Source of the DNA: Devosia naphthalenivorans
GTDB lineage: Bacteria > Pseudomonadota > Alphaproteobacteria > Rhizobiales > Devosiaceae
Assembly: GCF_003056355.1 (NCBI RefSeq)
Contig: NZ_PYVW01000015.1
Location: 62,001-126,000 of the forward strand
DNA: 64,000 bases
Direction of reading: 5' to 3'
A program made the position numbers and the translations under genes. The notes under the pieces were generated by a model, which was not told the DNA's origin, made no database searches, and was given only the letters and a program-made list of their open reading frames with translations. How positions within the stretch are numbered: position 1 is the stretch's first letter; every line of letters begins with the position of its first letter. Shown here in pieces: positions 9,825-18,718 of the stretch.

Positions 9825-9965
9825 TCAGCGGGTCGCAAAAACCGAGAAAACATCCCGCAACGCATCGAACAGCGAGCGACGGTGAGCTTCCAGGCGCTGC
9901 TTGGGCATATAAAGCGGTGCGTCCGGAAGCGCGTTGCCAAAGGGGAAGTTACCATCGTGTTTCAT
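9825..9965 (-). CDS. Small 46-residue ORF between opgG and opgH (positional match to opgI)
   Basis: This short frame starts with ATG overlapping the opgG stop as ATGA and ends 15 bases before opgH, so it is perfectly placed to be translated by coupling. The product begins MKHDGNFPFGNALPDAPLYM and continues with a basic, partly amphipathic helix (PKQRLEAHRRSLFDALRDVF). No domain is recognisable. Rhodobacter sphaeroides has a small gene, opgI, at the same place in its opgGIH-opgC operon; I make the link by position only. A role at the OpgG/OpgH interface would be speculation. Confidence 0.6.
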   Translation of the reverse strand: MKHDGNFPFGNALPDAPLYMPKQRLEAHRRSLFDALRDVFSVFATR

Positions 9966-11569
9966 GCCGCAGGCCTCCATTGGTAGAGCCAGGTTTCGGT
10001 TAGCTGGCGTCCCGACCCGATCAGGTAAGCCCTGAGTTCGAGCGGTGCCGTTTCATCGGTCTCAACGTCAAAGACCAGACGCCATGCCCCGTTGGCATCG
10101 ATGCGCGACAACACTGTGTGTTGCGCCACTCCGCCGGAAACCGTTGCCACCACATCTGGTGGCGTTTCCGCCGAAATGTCCGCCAGTTCGCCGCCTTCAA
10201 AGTCGACGACGAACTTGCGTAGGTTCGTAGCGTTTTCCACGCCAGATACGCCACCTGCCCCGGAGCGTGTCTCGGCCACGTAAGCCAATCGCGAATTCGT
10301 GTCCGGATTGAGGTCGCCCCACAAAAGGCGATACCCAAACTCGCGCGATTGACCCGCGAGCGCCGGTTCTGCGGGGATCCAGAAGGCCCCGATATTGTCG
10401 TCCACTTCCAGTTCCGCAGGAATTTCGATGAGTCGGATCGACCCCTGGCCCCACGAGCCAGTCGGTTCAACGCGCAAGGACGGCCGGCGTTCATAATGGG
10501 CGCCGGCATCCTGATAGGCCTCGAAATCACGCCCACGCTGGTAAAGCCCGAAAGCCTTTGGACTATTTTCCCAAAGGTAGGAATTTCCCAGCGCCGGCGA
10601 ATTGTTCAGCGCACGCCACATGACCTCACCGGTCTCGCGCTCGATCAGCAAGCCGTTGCTGTCGTGAACTTGAGGACGGTAATCGTCGAAACCAGCACGA
10701 TTGGCTTCGGCATAAAGGAACATCGAGGTCAGCGGGGCAATGCCCAACTCCTTGACGTCCTTGCGGAAATTCAGCCGCGCCGTGACATCCATGACGGTTG
10801 CCTGCACGGCTTCGCTGCCCGGCGTGATGGCAAACCGATAGGCACCGGTGACGCTGGGGCTTTCCAGCGCGGCGTAGACGATGACCGGCCCACCTGCGAC
10901 AGATGGACGCTCGACGTAGAATTCGGAGAAACGGGGGAATTCCTCGGGCACATCGAGCCAGGAGTTCATCAACAGGCCACGCGCGCTCAGGCCATAGACA
11001 TTGTCACGGCCAAGCGCCCGGAAATAGCTTGCGCCCAGGAAGGTCACGAGCTCGTCCATGCGGTCTGGCGCATTGAGCGGATAATTGATGCGGATGCCGG
11101 CAACGCCCGGGAAAGTCGTGCCCGCAACGCGCTTTTCGATCGTCTCGTCGTGGTAGTCGAAATCGGCCGAGCCGAAGGTCACCGGCGTCGCCATGCCTTC
11201 CTTGAGCTCGAAGAGCTTTACCGGCTCCTTGAACAGCCAGCCGGGGTGGAAGGTATGAACCTGGAAGCCCAGGCCATCATCGGCCCATAGGGCATGATCG
11301 GGCCGGAACTGGATGCGCCGATAGGCATCGTAGTCGAGGCCCTTGAAACTGTCCGGCAACTCGAAACTGGGCGCCTCATAGGGAAGCGCTGCCAAATCCT
11401 TCATCCGCTCGGTGAACAGATCGAAATCGAACGGCGAGGCCAAAACTGCCTCTTGTTCCTGAGCAAAAGCTGCGGTGTGCAGCGCTGTGCTCGACATCAG
11501 AAAAATAGCTGCGCCGCCACCAAACAGTACGGCGCGACGATTGGGCAAGCTTTGGGGGTGACGCTTCAC
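9962..11569 (-). CDS. opgG: Periplasmic glucan biosynthesis protein (OpgG/OpgD family)
   Basis: A periplasmic protein of 535 residues from the chosen GTG start. It acts on the nascent osmoregulated glucan after OpgH, in branching or backbone remodelling. The N terminus has a twin-arginine type signal (PNRRAVLFGGG then a hydrophobic run ending AAFA), the arrangement seen in OpgD-like members. Mature landmarks include FRPDHALWADDGLGFQVHTFHPG and LMNSWLDVPEEFPRFSEFYVERP. The frame is open back to 11752, but the extra 61 residues lack signal-peptide character. It is first in the opgG-ORF-opgH-opgC operon. Confidence 0.9.
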   Translation of the reverse strand: MKRHPQSLPNRRAVLFGGGAAIFLMSSTALHTAAFAQEQEAVLASPFDFDLFTERMKDLAALPYEAPSFELPDSFKGLDYDAYRRIQFRPDHALWADDGLGFQVHTFHPGWLFKEPVKLFELKEGMATPVTFGSADFDYHDETIEKRVAGTTFPGVAGIRINYPLNAPDRMDELVTFLGASYFRALGRDNVYGLSARGLLMNSWLDVPEEFPRFSEFYVERPSVAGGPVIVYAALESPSVTGAYRFAITPGSEAVQATVMDVTARLNFRKDVKELGIAPLTSMFLYAEANRAGFDDYRPQVHDSNGLLIERETGEVMWRALNNSPALGNSYLWENSPKAFGLYQRGRDFEAYQDAGAHYERRPSLRVEPTGSWGQGSIRLIEIPAELEVDDNIGAFWIPAEPALAGQSREFGYRLLWGDLNPDTNSRLAYVAETRSGAGGVSGVENATNLRKFVVDFEGGELADISAETPPDVVATVSGGVAQHTVLSRIDANGAWRLVFDVETDETAPLELRAYLIGSGRQLTETWLYQWRPAA

Positions 11570-11816
11570 AAATCCATCCGGTACAGGAATTAGCCTAGCT
11601 CTGTCGGCAAATCCCGAACGCTGAACAGCCAGAAAAGTTGATGCATGGGAGCCATGCAGCCACGGAATAACTGAAACTACCCAGCATCCGATTTTCCCGC
11701 TGTGCGGCGGTCTTCGCCTACCGCAAAAAAGCGGTAAGCGCCTGTTCGGCAAACTTCACGACAAATTTATGTCCCTGTCCGCCCCGGATTATATTTGTGT
11801 TAAGTTTTATTCACAG
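11570..11816 (-). promoter_or_regulatory. Leader and promoter region of the opg operon
   Basis: These 247 bases separate the opgG start from the stop of the upstream oxidoreductase gene on the same strand. The part nearest 11760-11815 is A+T-rich (ATATTTGTGTTAAGTTTTATT on the plus strand), unlike its surroundings, so the promoter is probably there. I could not assign -35/-10 boxes with confidence. Confidence 0.35.
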
Positions 11817-12914
11817 CTAGGCGAGGCGGCCATCCACCAGCGAGTGCGCAAGCGGCGCCGGTCGTTCCACGGGCGTGGCGATTTCAATCACCGAGCCCGA
11901 CTGGGACGACTTCTCGAAAGCCTCCATAACCTCGAGCACATGCAGCGCAAGATCGCCGCTGGCGCGGTGAGGACGGTCGCTGGCGATGGCGTGCGCCATG
12001 TCGGCCAAGCCGATGGAGCGGTAATTGCCATTGGCATAAGGCATTTCAGTGTCCACGCTCTGCCACTCGCCGCCTTTTTTCAGCATCTCGATCTGCCCGC
12101 CGAAGAAATTCGGATCGGGCACCACAAGGCTTCCCTCGGTGCCGTAGATCTCAAGTGGCACATGCTTGTGCGCGGCAACGTCAAAGCTCATGGTGATCTG
12201 CACCACGGCGCCGCTCACAAACATCAGCATGCCCGATACATGGGTTGGCACATGCACAGGGATGATTTCGCCATTGCGCTCCTTGGAGGTGATGGTGCGT
12301 GTGTCGCGCAGCATGGAGCCCATTCCCGACACCTTGGCCACGGGCCCAAGCAGGTTCACGAGATCCGTGATGTAATAGGGCCCCATGTCCAGCATCGGGC
12401 CGCCGCCCACTTCGTAGTAGAAGGCGGGATTGGGGTGCCAGCGCTCGTGGCCGGGGCACATGAAATAGGCCGTGCCACCAACCATCTGGCCAAGCATGCC
12501 GTCATCGACGATCCGCCGTGCCGTTTGGTGCGAGCCGCCCAGGAACGTGTCCGGCGCCGATCCGACGCGGAGCCCCTTGGCCTTGGCGGCTGCGATTAAT
12601 TTCTGGCCCTCGGAAAACTCGACGCCCAGCGGCTTTTCGGAATAGACGTGCTTGCCCGCCTCGATGGCCCGTAGGCCCACTTCGACATGGGCCTTGGGAA
12701 TGGTGAGATTGAGGATGATGTCGATGGAAGGATCGGCGAACAACTCGTCGATCCCCACCGCCTTGAGCCCGAACTCGTCGGCCCGAGCCTTGGCGGCGGC
12801 TGGGTTCATGTCCGCTACGGCGCGGATGTCCAGAATAGGAAAATCCTTGCTGGCCTTGAGATAGGCGGCCGAAATATTGCCCAGGCCAACGATGCCGATA
12901 CCCAGCTTGTCCAT
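11817..12914 (-). CDS. Gfo/Idh/MocA family NAD(P)-dependent oxidoreductase
   Basis: A 365-residue dehydrogenase with the family's N-terminal Rossmann fold (LGIGIVGLGNISAAYL) and the conserved EKPLGVEF segment around residue 95, whose lysine takes part in catalysis. The C-terminal alpha/beta domain contains GGGPMLDMGPYYITDLVNLLGP, usual for sugar or inositol dehydrogenases of this family. It is the third gene of a minus-strand unit with an SDR and a DenD-like dehydrogenase, which points to oxidation of a sugar or sugar acid. Substrate not identifiable. Confidence 0.88.
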   Translation of the reverse strand: MDKLGIGIVGLGNISAAYLKASKDFPILDIRAVADMNPAAAKARADEFGLKAVGIDELFADPSIDIILNLTIPKAHVEVGLRAIEAGKHVYSEKPLGVEFSEGQKLIAAAKAKGLRVGSAPDTFLGGSHQTARRIVDDGMLGQMVGGTAYFMCPGHERWHPNPAFYYEVGGGPMLDMGPYYITDLVNLLGPVAKVSGMGSMLRDTRTITSKERNGEIIPVHVPTHVSGMLMFVSGAVVQITMSFDVAAHKHVPLEIYGTEGSLVVPDPNFFGGQIEMLKKGGEWQSVDTEMPYANGNYRSIGLADMAHAIASDRPHRASGDLALHVLEVMEAFEKSSQSGSVIEIATPVERPAPLAHSLVDGRLA

Positions 12915-12960
12915 AATCTGTCTGTCTCTTGAATTGATGAGGAATAACTTGGTGGGCCGC

Positions 12961-13704
12961 TTAGCCGCGGCCGACGAAAGGCATTTTGGTCGCCATGATG
13001 GTCATGGAGAGCACATTGGCCGACAGGGGGAGCGACGCCATGTTGACCACCGCCTCCGCCACCAACCTCACGTCCATGGTTGGCTCAGGCGCGGTCGAGC
13101 CGTCCGCCTGCAGCACGCCCCTGGACATTCTGCTCGTCATGTCGGTGCCGGCATTGCCGATATCGATCTGCCCGCAGGCGATGTTGAACGGGCGGCCGTC
13201 GAGCGCGGACGACTTGGTAAGCCCGGAGATCGCATGCTTGGTGGCCGTATAAGGCGCCGAGTGCGGGCGCGGCGTCATCGATGAAATGGAGCCATTGTTG
13301 ATGATGCGGCCGCCCTGGGGGTCCTGCGCCTTCATCTGGCGGAACGCGGCACGGGTGCACAGGAATGCACCGGTCAGGTTCGCGCCGACAATTTGGTGCC
13401 AGACAGCGACATCGAGTTCGTCGATCGGCACTGCTGGTGCCGACATACCGGCATTGTTGACCAGGAGGTCGAGCCGGCCATATTTCGCAACGATGGCGGC
13501 AAACAGGGCATCGACCTCATCGGCCACACCGATGTCGGCGGCATGGATGAGCACGTCTCCGCCCAATTCGGCCGCTGCCGCTTCCAGCACCTCGCGCCGC
13601 CGGCCGGTCATGGCAATTTCATAGCCGGCTTTTAGAAGTTCTCCGGCAATGGCCTTGCCGATCCCGGTTCCAGCGCCTGTGACCAGCGCTATGGGCTTGC
13701 TCAT
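12961..13704 (-). CDS. SDR family NAD(P)-dependent oxidoreductase
   Basis: A 247-residue classical short-chain dehydrogenase. It has the cofactor motif [21 protein letters not shown] at about residue 88, and the catalytic pair in YTATKHA (Tyr and Lys four apart) preceded by a Ser in NNGSISSM. Its start overlaps the stop of the DenD-like gene by four bases (ATGA), so the two are co-translated. It probably oxidises a hydroxyl of a sugar-acid intermediate. Confidence 0.88.
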   Translation of the reverse strand: MSKPIALVTGAGTGIGKAIAGELLKAGYEIAMTGRRREVLEAAAAELGGDVLIHAADIGVADEVDALFAAIVAKYGRLDLLVNNAGMSAPAVPIDELDVAVWHQIVGANLTGAFLCTRAAFRQMKAQDPQGGRIINNGSISSMTPRPHSAPYTATKHAISGLTKSSALDGRPFNIACGQIDIGNAGTDMTSRMSRGVLQADGSTAPEPTMDVRLVAEAVVNMASLPLSANVLSMTIMATKMPFVGRG

Positions 13705-14687
13705 GGAAGCCTTCCTTCCAATTCGTCGTCGATATGCGCCTGGATGATCTCGCTGAAGGATTTTTCCGCGACAAAGCCCAAGGCCAGCGCGCGCTCAGGC
13801 GCGAAGTCATAGGGCCAGCCATCGACAATCTTGATAATTCTCTCATCGGGTTCACGGCGGATCAGGCGCACGGCCTTTTCACCCGCCACCTGGCGCAGAG
13901 CCTCGATCTCGTCGGCGACCGTTGCCGAAAGCCCCGGCATGTTGAGCGTGCGGCGGGTGCCCAACTGCTGCAGGTCGATGGAAGCGCCGTGCAGCAGGAA
14001 GCCAATGGCGGCGCGCGGGCTGGCGAACCAGTGGCGCACGCTTTCATCCACCGGCAATACCGCCTCCTGCCCCACCAGCGGCTCGCGCAGGATATTGGAG
14101 AAGAAACCGGATGCCGCGGCGTTCGGCTTGCCAGGCCGAACACAGATTGTGGGCAGGCGAATGCCGATGCCATCGAAGAACCCGCGCCGGCTGTAATCGG
14201 CCAGCATCAGCTCGCTCATCGCCTTTTGCGTGCCATAGCTGGTCTGCGGAGCGGTGATGAAATCGTCGTGGATCGGCTCGGCAAAGGGAGGGCCGAACAC
14301 CGCGATGGACGAGCAGAACACTACGCGCGGTCGGTAGGGCTGCTGCTGGCCTTCGGTGCGGATTGCCTCAAACAATGCGCCACTGCCGCCCAGATTGATG
14401 CGATAGCCCTTCTCGAAGTCGCTTTCGGCTTCGCCTGAAACCACAGCTGCCAGATGGAAGATGATGTCCGGTCGAGACGACACCAACCGTTGCGCGTTGG
14501 AAGGATAGGAAAGATCGGTCACCACATTGGTGGTTTTACCCGTGAAGCCTTCTGGCAGCGGGGAATCCACAACGTCCGACAGGGTGAGTTCGGTGACCTG
14601 CTGGCCTGCCAATTCGCTATCGCGCACCAAACGAGCCACGAGCTTGCGGCCGATCATGCCGGCAGCCCCGATAATTAAAATATGCAT
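13701..14687 (-). CDS. denD: D-erythronate dehydrogenase-like NAD-dependent epimerase/dehydratase family protein
   Basis: A 328-residue extended SDR. The N terminus [20 protein letters not shown] and the segments [14 protein letters not shown] and [13 protein letters not shown] (Tyr-x3-Lys) are close to those of DenD, which oxidises D-erythronate to 2-keto-D-erythronate. The remaining den genes (isomerase, kinase, DUF-type decarboxylase) are not in the window, so the exact substrate is uncertain and the symbol is a family call. It heads a three-gene dehydrogenase operon transcribed leftwards. Confidence 0.75.
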   Translation of the reverse strand: MHILIIGAAGMIGRKLVARLVRDSELAGQQVTELTLSDVVDSPLPEGFTGKTTNVVTDLSYPSNAQRLVSSRPDIIFHLAAVVSGEAESDFEKGYRINLGGSGALFEAIRTEGQQQPYRPRVVFCSSIAVFGPPFAEPIHDDFITAPQTSYGTQKAMSELMLADYSRRGFFDGIGIRLPTICVRPGKPNAAASGFFSNILREPLVGQEAVLPVDESVRHWFASPRAAIGFLLHGASIDLQQLGTRRTLNMPGLSATVADEIEALRQVAGEKAVRLIRREPDERIIKIVDGWPYDFAPERALALGFVAEKSFSEIIQAHIDDELEGRLP

Positions 14688-14977
14688 AAGACACCTGGAT
14701 GAGTGATCTGGAAGGAGGCGGCTGGCCCGCTCTTGTGGTCTCGTTGTCGCTATGATTCCGCAGCAGTTTCACACGCTGCATCGCCAAGGGCTAGCCGCCG
14801 AACCGGTTTGCCGTCCATTCTTGCGCATTGATGAGGTACGATCATCTTGTCGCCATTGGCGATAGGTTCCAGCAAAACTGTCACCTGGCGAAGTTGTGAC
14901 GCATCCAATCCGCGTGAATTGGCGTTGCGCCCGACCAAACCGGTCGCTGCGTGCACGGCCAATCGCAAGGCGGGCAA
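14688..14977. other. Divergent intergenic region, no supported gene
   Basis: These 290 bases lie between the divergent denD-like gene and the receiver gene and should hold both promoters. A 75-codon frame on the minus strand (14750-14977) crosses most of it, but shows no family similarity and would leave no promoter room. I see no structured RNA. Confidence 0.4.
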
Positions 14978-15349
14978 ATGGACAAATCAGAAATAACGGT
15001 ACTGGTCGTCGAGGACGAGCCGCTGGTGCTGATGAGCACGGCAGATTTCCTGCAGGACGAGGGCTTCACCGTTCTTGAAGCTGCCACCGCCGACGAAGCC
15101 ATCGTTCTGCTCGAGAACAACCCGCAGATTTCCATCCTGTTCACCGACGTCGACATGCCCGGCACCATGGATGGGCTAAAGCTGTCGGCAGCCGTCCGCA
15201 ATCGCTGGCCACCGGTCAGGATCGTGGTCACCTCCGGGCACAGGATTGTTGATATCACCGAATTGCCCGATGGCGGGGTGTTCTTTTCCAAGCCCTACCG
15301 GCACCACGAAATTGCCGCTTCCTTTCGCGAACTGATGTCAGGCGCCTGA
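14978..15349 (+). CDS. Single-domain response regulator
   Basis: A 123-residue stand-alone receiver. It has the acidic pocket VVEDEP, the phosphoacceptor Asp57 in ILFTDVDMPG, Thr85 and Lys105 (FSKPYR). There is no output domain. The start at 14978 is preferred because the receiver fold begins at once; a frame nine codons longer exists. Receivers with a TDVDMPG-type motif are often paired with HWE-family kinases in alphaproteobacteria, and such a kinase lies at 16.6-18.0 kb; a partnership is inference. It is followed after 29 bases by the PQQ-type dehydrogenase gene. Confidence 0.88.
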   Translation: MDKSEITVLVVEDEPLVLMSTADFLQDEGFTVLEAATADEAIVLLENNPQISILFTDVDMPGTMDGLKLSAAVRNRWPPVRIVVTSGHRIVDITELPDGGVFFSKPYRHHEIAASFRELMSGA

Positions 15350-15378
15350 GCGTTCCTGCCGAGATGAGGAGAGACCGC

Positions 15379-16602
15379 ATGAAAACTCGTATCCTGCACT
15401 GTGCCAGCGCATTGGCTCTGACGCTTGCCGCCGCATCCCCTGCCTGGGCGCAGAATGGCTCGGCCGAAACGCAACCGCCCAATGCGCAAGACCAGGAGCC
15501 GCAGTCACCGGACCAGACCCGCGCACCAGAGCCCAGCGAACCCGCTCAGGTGGAGCAGGAAACAGTCGCCACCGGTCTCCCGCAGTTGTGGGCCCTGGAG
15601 TTCCTGCCCGACAACAGCATGCTGGTGACGGCTAAATCAGGTGCCATGATGATTATTGCGGCAGACGGCACGCCCGGCCCCGAAATCGAGGGTGTGCCGG
15701 AAGTCGATGCCGCGGGCCAGGGCGGGTTGCTGGACGTGGCACTCGCGCCCGACTTCGAAACCAGCAACCGGATATTTTTCTCCTTCTCGGAGCCCCGCGA
15801 CGGCGGCAACGGCACCTCCGTCGCGTCGGCCACCCTTGTGACCGATGATGCCGGCGGTGGGCGGCTGGAGGATGTCGAGGTCATCTTCCGGCAAACGCCA
15901 ACCTATGACGGCAACAAGCACTTCGGCTCGCGCCTGGTCTTCGGGAACGAGGGCGAGCTCTACGTCACGGTTGGCGAGCGCTCCGACACGCCGATCCGCG
16001 ATCAAGCGCAGGATATTGCGAGCGGGTTGGGCAAGGTGTTCCGCATCGACCAGAACGGTCAGGCGCTTCCCAACAATCCCTTGATCGATCAAGAAGGCGC
16101 CCTGCCCGAGATCTGGAGCCTGGGGCACCGCAACATGCAATCGGCAACACTGGATGGAGAGGGACGCCTGTGGACCGTGGAGCACGGACCCAAGGGCGGG
16201 GACGAACTCAACATGCCTGAGGCTGGCGTCAACTATGGCTGGCCCGAAGTGACCTACGGCATCGACTACAGCGGGGAGCCCATCGGGGAAGGCATCACGG
16301 CCAATAGCGAGACCACCCAGCCAATCTATTATTGGGACCCGGTGATCGCGCCATCTGGCATGGCCTATTACGAAGGGGATGAATTCCCCAGCTGGCAGGG
16401 AGCGTTCCTGGTGGGCGGGCTCGTCGCGCAGTCCGTCGTCGTGCTGCATATGGAGAACGACCGCGTCGCCTTCGAGGAGCGCGTGCCGCTGGATGCCCGT
16501 GTTCGTGACGTCAAAGTGGGGCCGGAAGGCGCCGTCTATGCCGTCACCGAGGATCGCTCCGGCAGTTCCGAAATCATCCGGTTGACCAGCGCTGCCGAGT
16601 GA
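15379..16602 (+). CDS. PQQ-dependent aldose sugar dehydrogenase, soluble YliI/Asd type
   Basis: A secreted 407-residue beta-propeller enzyme of the GSDH family, oxidising aldoses in the periplasm with pyrroloquinoline quinone. A signal peptide (to about residue 25, PAWAQ) is followed by a low-complexity linker rich in Pro, Gln and Glu to about residue 60. Family motifs are GQGGLLDVALAPDF, SLGHRNMQSATLDGEGRLW and EHGPKGGDELN, the last two near the active site. GAGGAGAG at 15366-15373 is the ribosome site and sets the start at ATG 15379 rather than 15364. PQQ synthesis genes are not visible here. Confidence 0.88.
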   Translation: MKTRILHCASALALTLAAASPAWAQNGSAETQPPNAQDQEPQSPDQTRAPEPSEPAQVEQETVATGLPQLWALEFLPDNSMLVTAKSGAMMIIAADGTPGPEIEGVPEVDAAGQGGLLDVALAPDFETSNRIFFSFSEPRDGGNGTSVASATLVTDDAGGGRLEDVEVIFRQTPTYDGNKHFGSRLVFGNEGELYVTVGERSDTPIRDQAQDIASGLGKVFRIDQNGQALPNNPLIDQEGALPEIWSLGHRNMQSATLDGEGRLWTVEHGPKGGDELNMPEAGVNYGWPEVTYGIDYSGEPIGEGITANSETTQPIYYWDPVIAPSGMAYYEGDEFPSWQGAFLVGGLVAQSVVVLHMENDRVAFEERVPLDARVRDVKVGPEGAVYAVTEDRSGSSEIIRLTSAAE

Positions 16603-16610
16603 TCTTGCGA

Positions 16611-17999
16611 TCAGTCCGGCGCGACTATGCCCTCGCCGAGCACGAAGCGACATCGGACGCCGGCGGGGTCGAAGAGCAGATTGGTGCTCGAGTTGGGTTG
16701 TGAACTCAGTGCGCTCCGGAGCAGGGTCGAACCGAAGCCGGCTTTGTCCGTTTGCACGACCACGGGGCCGCCGGTTTCCAGCCACTCGAGCATCAATCCC
16801 TGCTGATCTTGCGCCCACCTGATGAACACGCGCCCTTGCGGAACCGACAGGGCGCCATATTTGAGTGCATTGGTGCACAGTTCGTGGAGCGCCATGGCCA
16901 GGCTCGTGGCGACCGTGGTGGCAACCTTGCAGCTTTGGCCCTCTATCACGAAAGGATCGGCCTCGGTGTCGCGGTATGGGGCCACCACGTTGCGCACGAT
17001 GTCCTGGATATCGGCCGCCGAAACGCTCTGTGGCGTGATGGCGTCCGATGCTGCGGCAAGCGCCTGCAAGCGGCCATGGAAGGCCTTCATCGCGTCGCGC
17101 AGCGGACGGTCCCGACGGAATGTCTGGGTTGACAACCCCTGCACCAATCCCAGCAGATTGCGCATGTGGTGCCTGAGTTCGCGCATCACCAGATCCAGGT
17201 GCTCCTGCGAGCGCCGGCGTTCGCTGATATCCGAGACAATAGCGATAAAGCCTTCCACGTTACCGCTGGTGCAGACGTTGGGGACATAGACGGTTTCCAC
17301 GGTTCGTGTCGAGCCGTCCTTGAGCTTCACATCAGCGTCATAGGAAACCCGCTCGCCGGCAAGGGCAGCCTGTACGAAGGGCTTGCGCTGCTCGTAGCCT
17401 TCAGGACCCAATATGTCGGCAATGGACTTCCCCACCATCTGCGCCGGCTCGACACCGTACCACTCCAGATAGGTCGAGTTGGCAAATACATAGCGCTCGA
17501 AATTGTCCACATGGGCGATCAACACTGGGACGGTGTCGGTCACCAGGCGCAGTTCGCGCTCACGCTCAAGAAGTTTCTGTTCGGCTTGCTTGCGCGCTTC
17601 ATTGTCCACCATTGCGCCAATGAAGCCTGTGAATGCGCCATCGGCATCCAGTTCCGAGGTGGCCGTGTCGAGCACCCAGCGGTAGCCGCCCGACGCATTG
17701 CGAAGGCGATACTCGACCTGATAGTTCGAACCTGCGGCCTTGGCGGTGTCGAAGGCCAGCGAAACCAATGGCCGGTCGTCAGGATGAATGGCCTGAACGA
17801 AGCCCCAACCAAAGCCTTCTTCCCTGGCGAGGCCGGTAAACTCCGTCCACCCCCTGCTCAACTGGGTACAGGATCCCACGGCGTCGCAGCTCCAGATGAC
17901 GGTCGGCATGGAGGCCCGCCTTGGCAGCAGATCGGACAGATTTTCGGAAAGCCCCTTAAGTACCGCCAAGGTTCTACCTTCTATGGAAAGCACGCCCAC
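16611..17999 (-). CDS. PAS-domain sensor histidine kinase, HWE family
   Basis: A soluble 462-residue kinase. Two PAS domains (about 30-135 and 145-262, the first with WSCDAVGSCTQLSRGWTEFTG) precede the dimerisation region, with the phospho-accepting His277 in MRELRHHMRNLLGLVQGL. The catalytic domain has ALHELCTNALKYGALS and a short GFGSTLLRSAL G-box, both diagnostic of HWE/HisKA_2 kinases. There are no membrane segments, so it senses a cytoplasmic signal, possibly redox or light through PAS. The single-domain receiver at 14978-15349 is a possible partner. Confidence 0.88.
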   Translation of the reverse strand: MGVLSIEGRTLAVLKGLSENLSDLLPRRASMPTVIWSCDAVGSCTQLSRGWTEFTGLAREEGFGWGFVQAIHPDDRPLVSLAFDTAKAAGSNYQVEYRLRNASGGYRWVLDTATSELDADGAFTGFIGAMVDNEARKQAEQKLLERERELRLVTDTVPVLIAHVDNFERYVFANSTYLEWYGVEPAQMVGKSIADILGPEGYEQRKPFVQAALAGERVSYDADVKLKDGSTRTVETVYVPNVCTSGNVEGFIAIVSDISERRRSQEHLDLVMRELRHHMRNLLGLVQGLSTQTFRRDRPLRDAMKAFHGRLQALAAASDAITPQSVSAADIQDIVRNVVAPYRDTEADPFVIEGQSCKVATTVATSLAMALHELCTNALKYGALSVPQGRVFIRWAQDQQGLMLEWLETGGPVVVQTDKAGFGSTLLRSALSSQPNSSTNLLFDPAGVRCRFVLGEGIVAPD

Positions 18000-18020
18000 C
18001 AGCGACTATGCACAGGCATG

Positions 18021-18053
18021 GGGAACGGGCAACCGAAATGGGGCGCCGTTCCC
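18021..18053. repeat. Inverted repeat in divergent promoter region
   Basis: GGGAACGG (18021-18028) is repeated in inverse orientation as CCGTTCCC (18046-18053), with 17 bases between the arms. It lies 22 bases upstream of the HWE kinase gene and about 100 bases before the DUF6894 gene. It may be an operator. The GGAAC and CGTT elements of an EcfG-type promoter are present but 20 bases apart, too far for the usual 16-17. Confidence 0.4.
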
Positions 18054-18152
18054 ATTTCGCGGCATGCTAACTGGCCGATCCGCCGATGGATACTGACTTG
18101 ATCTGGAACAATTTTAGGCCTTGCGCCTTGTGGATCGAGATGGATGCAGAAG

Positions 18153-18404
18153 ATGCCAAAATTCTACTTCGACGTCATGGAGAACGGCCAGCTCACCTTT
18201 GACCAGGATGGGCTCGAGCTGGAGGACGCCGACCGGGCGCACCGGGAAGCGATCAAGACGATCGCGGATATGGCAGCCGAGAAGATTCCGCTCGACGGTG
18301 CGCTCAAGTTGACCGTGGCAGTGGCGGACGAGAAACATCGCATCCTGTTCCGTACGCAGGTGTCCTATGAACCGGGCAAGTTGGAGCAGAGAAAGTTGAA
18401 GTAG
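18153..18404 (+). CDS. DUF6894 family small protein
   Basis: An 83-residue protein starting MPKFYFDVMENGQLTFDQDG, matching the pattern of DUF6894 proteins (M-P-x-Y/F-F-D...D-x-x-G-L-E-L...REA). Family members are small, cytoplasmic and common in Hyphomicrobiales, often beside signalling genes; their role is unknown. ATG 18144, three codons upstream, is an alternative start, but family members begin at the MPxF position. Here it lies between two histidine kinase genes that read away from it. Confidence 0.72.
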   Translation: MPKFYFDVMENGQLTFDQDGLELEDADRAHREAIKTIADMAAEKIPLDGALKLTVAVADEKHRILFRTQVSYEPGKLEQRKLK

Positions 18405-18508
18405 GCGCGGAGCAACTTGCGCGCACTTCCAGCGCAGCAGCGGCGCTGGCTTGGCATCTGCCCGAAGTGTGTTAATGTCTAAGTAGCGAGACAACGAAAG
18501 CACTTCCA

Positions 18509-18676
18509 GTGACCTTCAGGCCCTCCGACTTGCTGTCCACCTCCCAAACAGTGCAAGCACGGATTGCCCTACAGCAATCCTTGAAGGCCATGATGGACCA
18601 GCAAGCCAAGGAGAGCTTCTCCCGCATCAAGGTCTCTCGCAAACTGCTTGCCAGGCCGGTGTTCAAGTTGCGCTAG
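18509..18676 (+). CDS. Possible 55-residue basic protein
   Basis: This GTG-started frame fills a 314-base gap (18405-18718) that otherwise shows no feature. The product (MTFRPSDLLSTSQTVQARI at the start, KVSRKLLARPVFKLR at the end) is basic with a central Gln/Lys-rich helix. I recognise no family and no strong ribosome site, so it may be spurious. A 64-codon frame on the opposite strand (18472-18666) has no better support. Confidence 0.3.
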   Translation: MTFRPSDLLSTSQTVQARIALQQSLKAMMDQQAKESFSRIKVSRKLLARPVFKLR

Positions 18677-18718
18677 GCGTGCTCGTAAATGACAGAGTTC
18701 AATCAGTAGGCGCTTTAG

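Noticed and set aside
14750..14977. 75-codon minus-strand frame before the receiver gene
   Set aside because: No family features and it fills the divergent promoter region of two real genes; could be revisited if conserved.
18020..18053. EcfG-type stress promoter (GGAAC...CGTT) before the HWE kinase or DUF6894 gene
   Set aside because: The spacing of 20 bases is larger than the usual 16-17.
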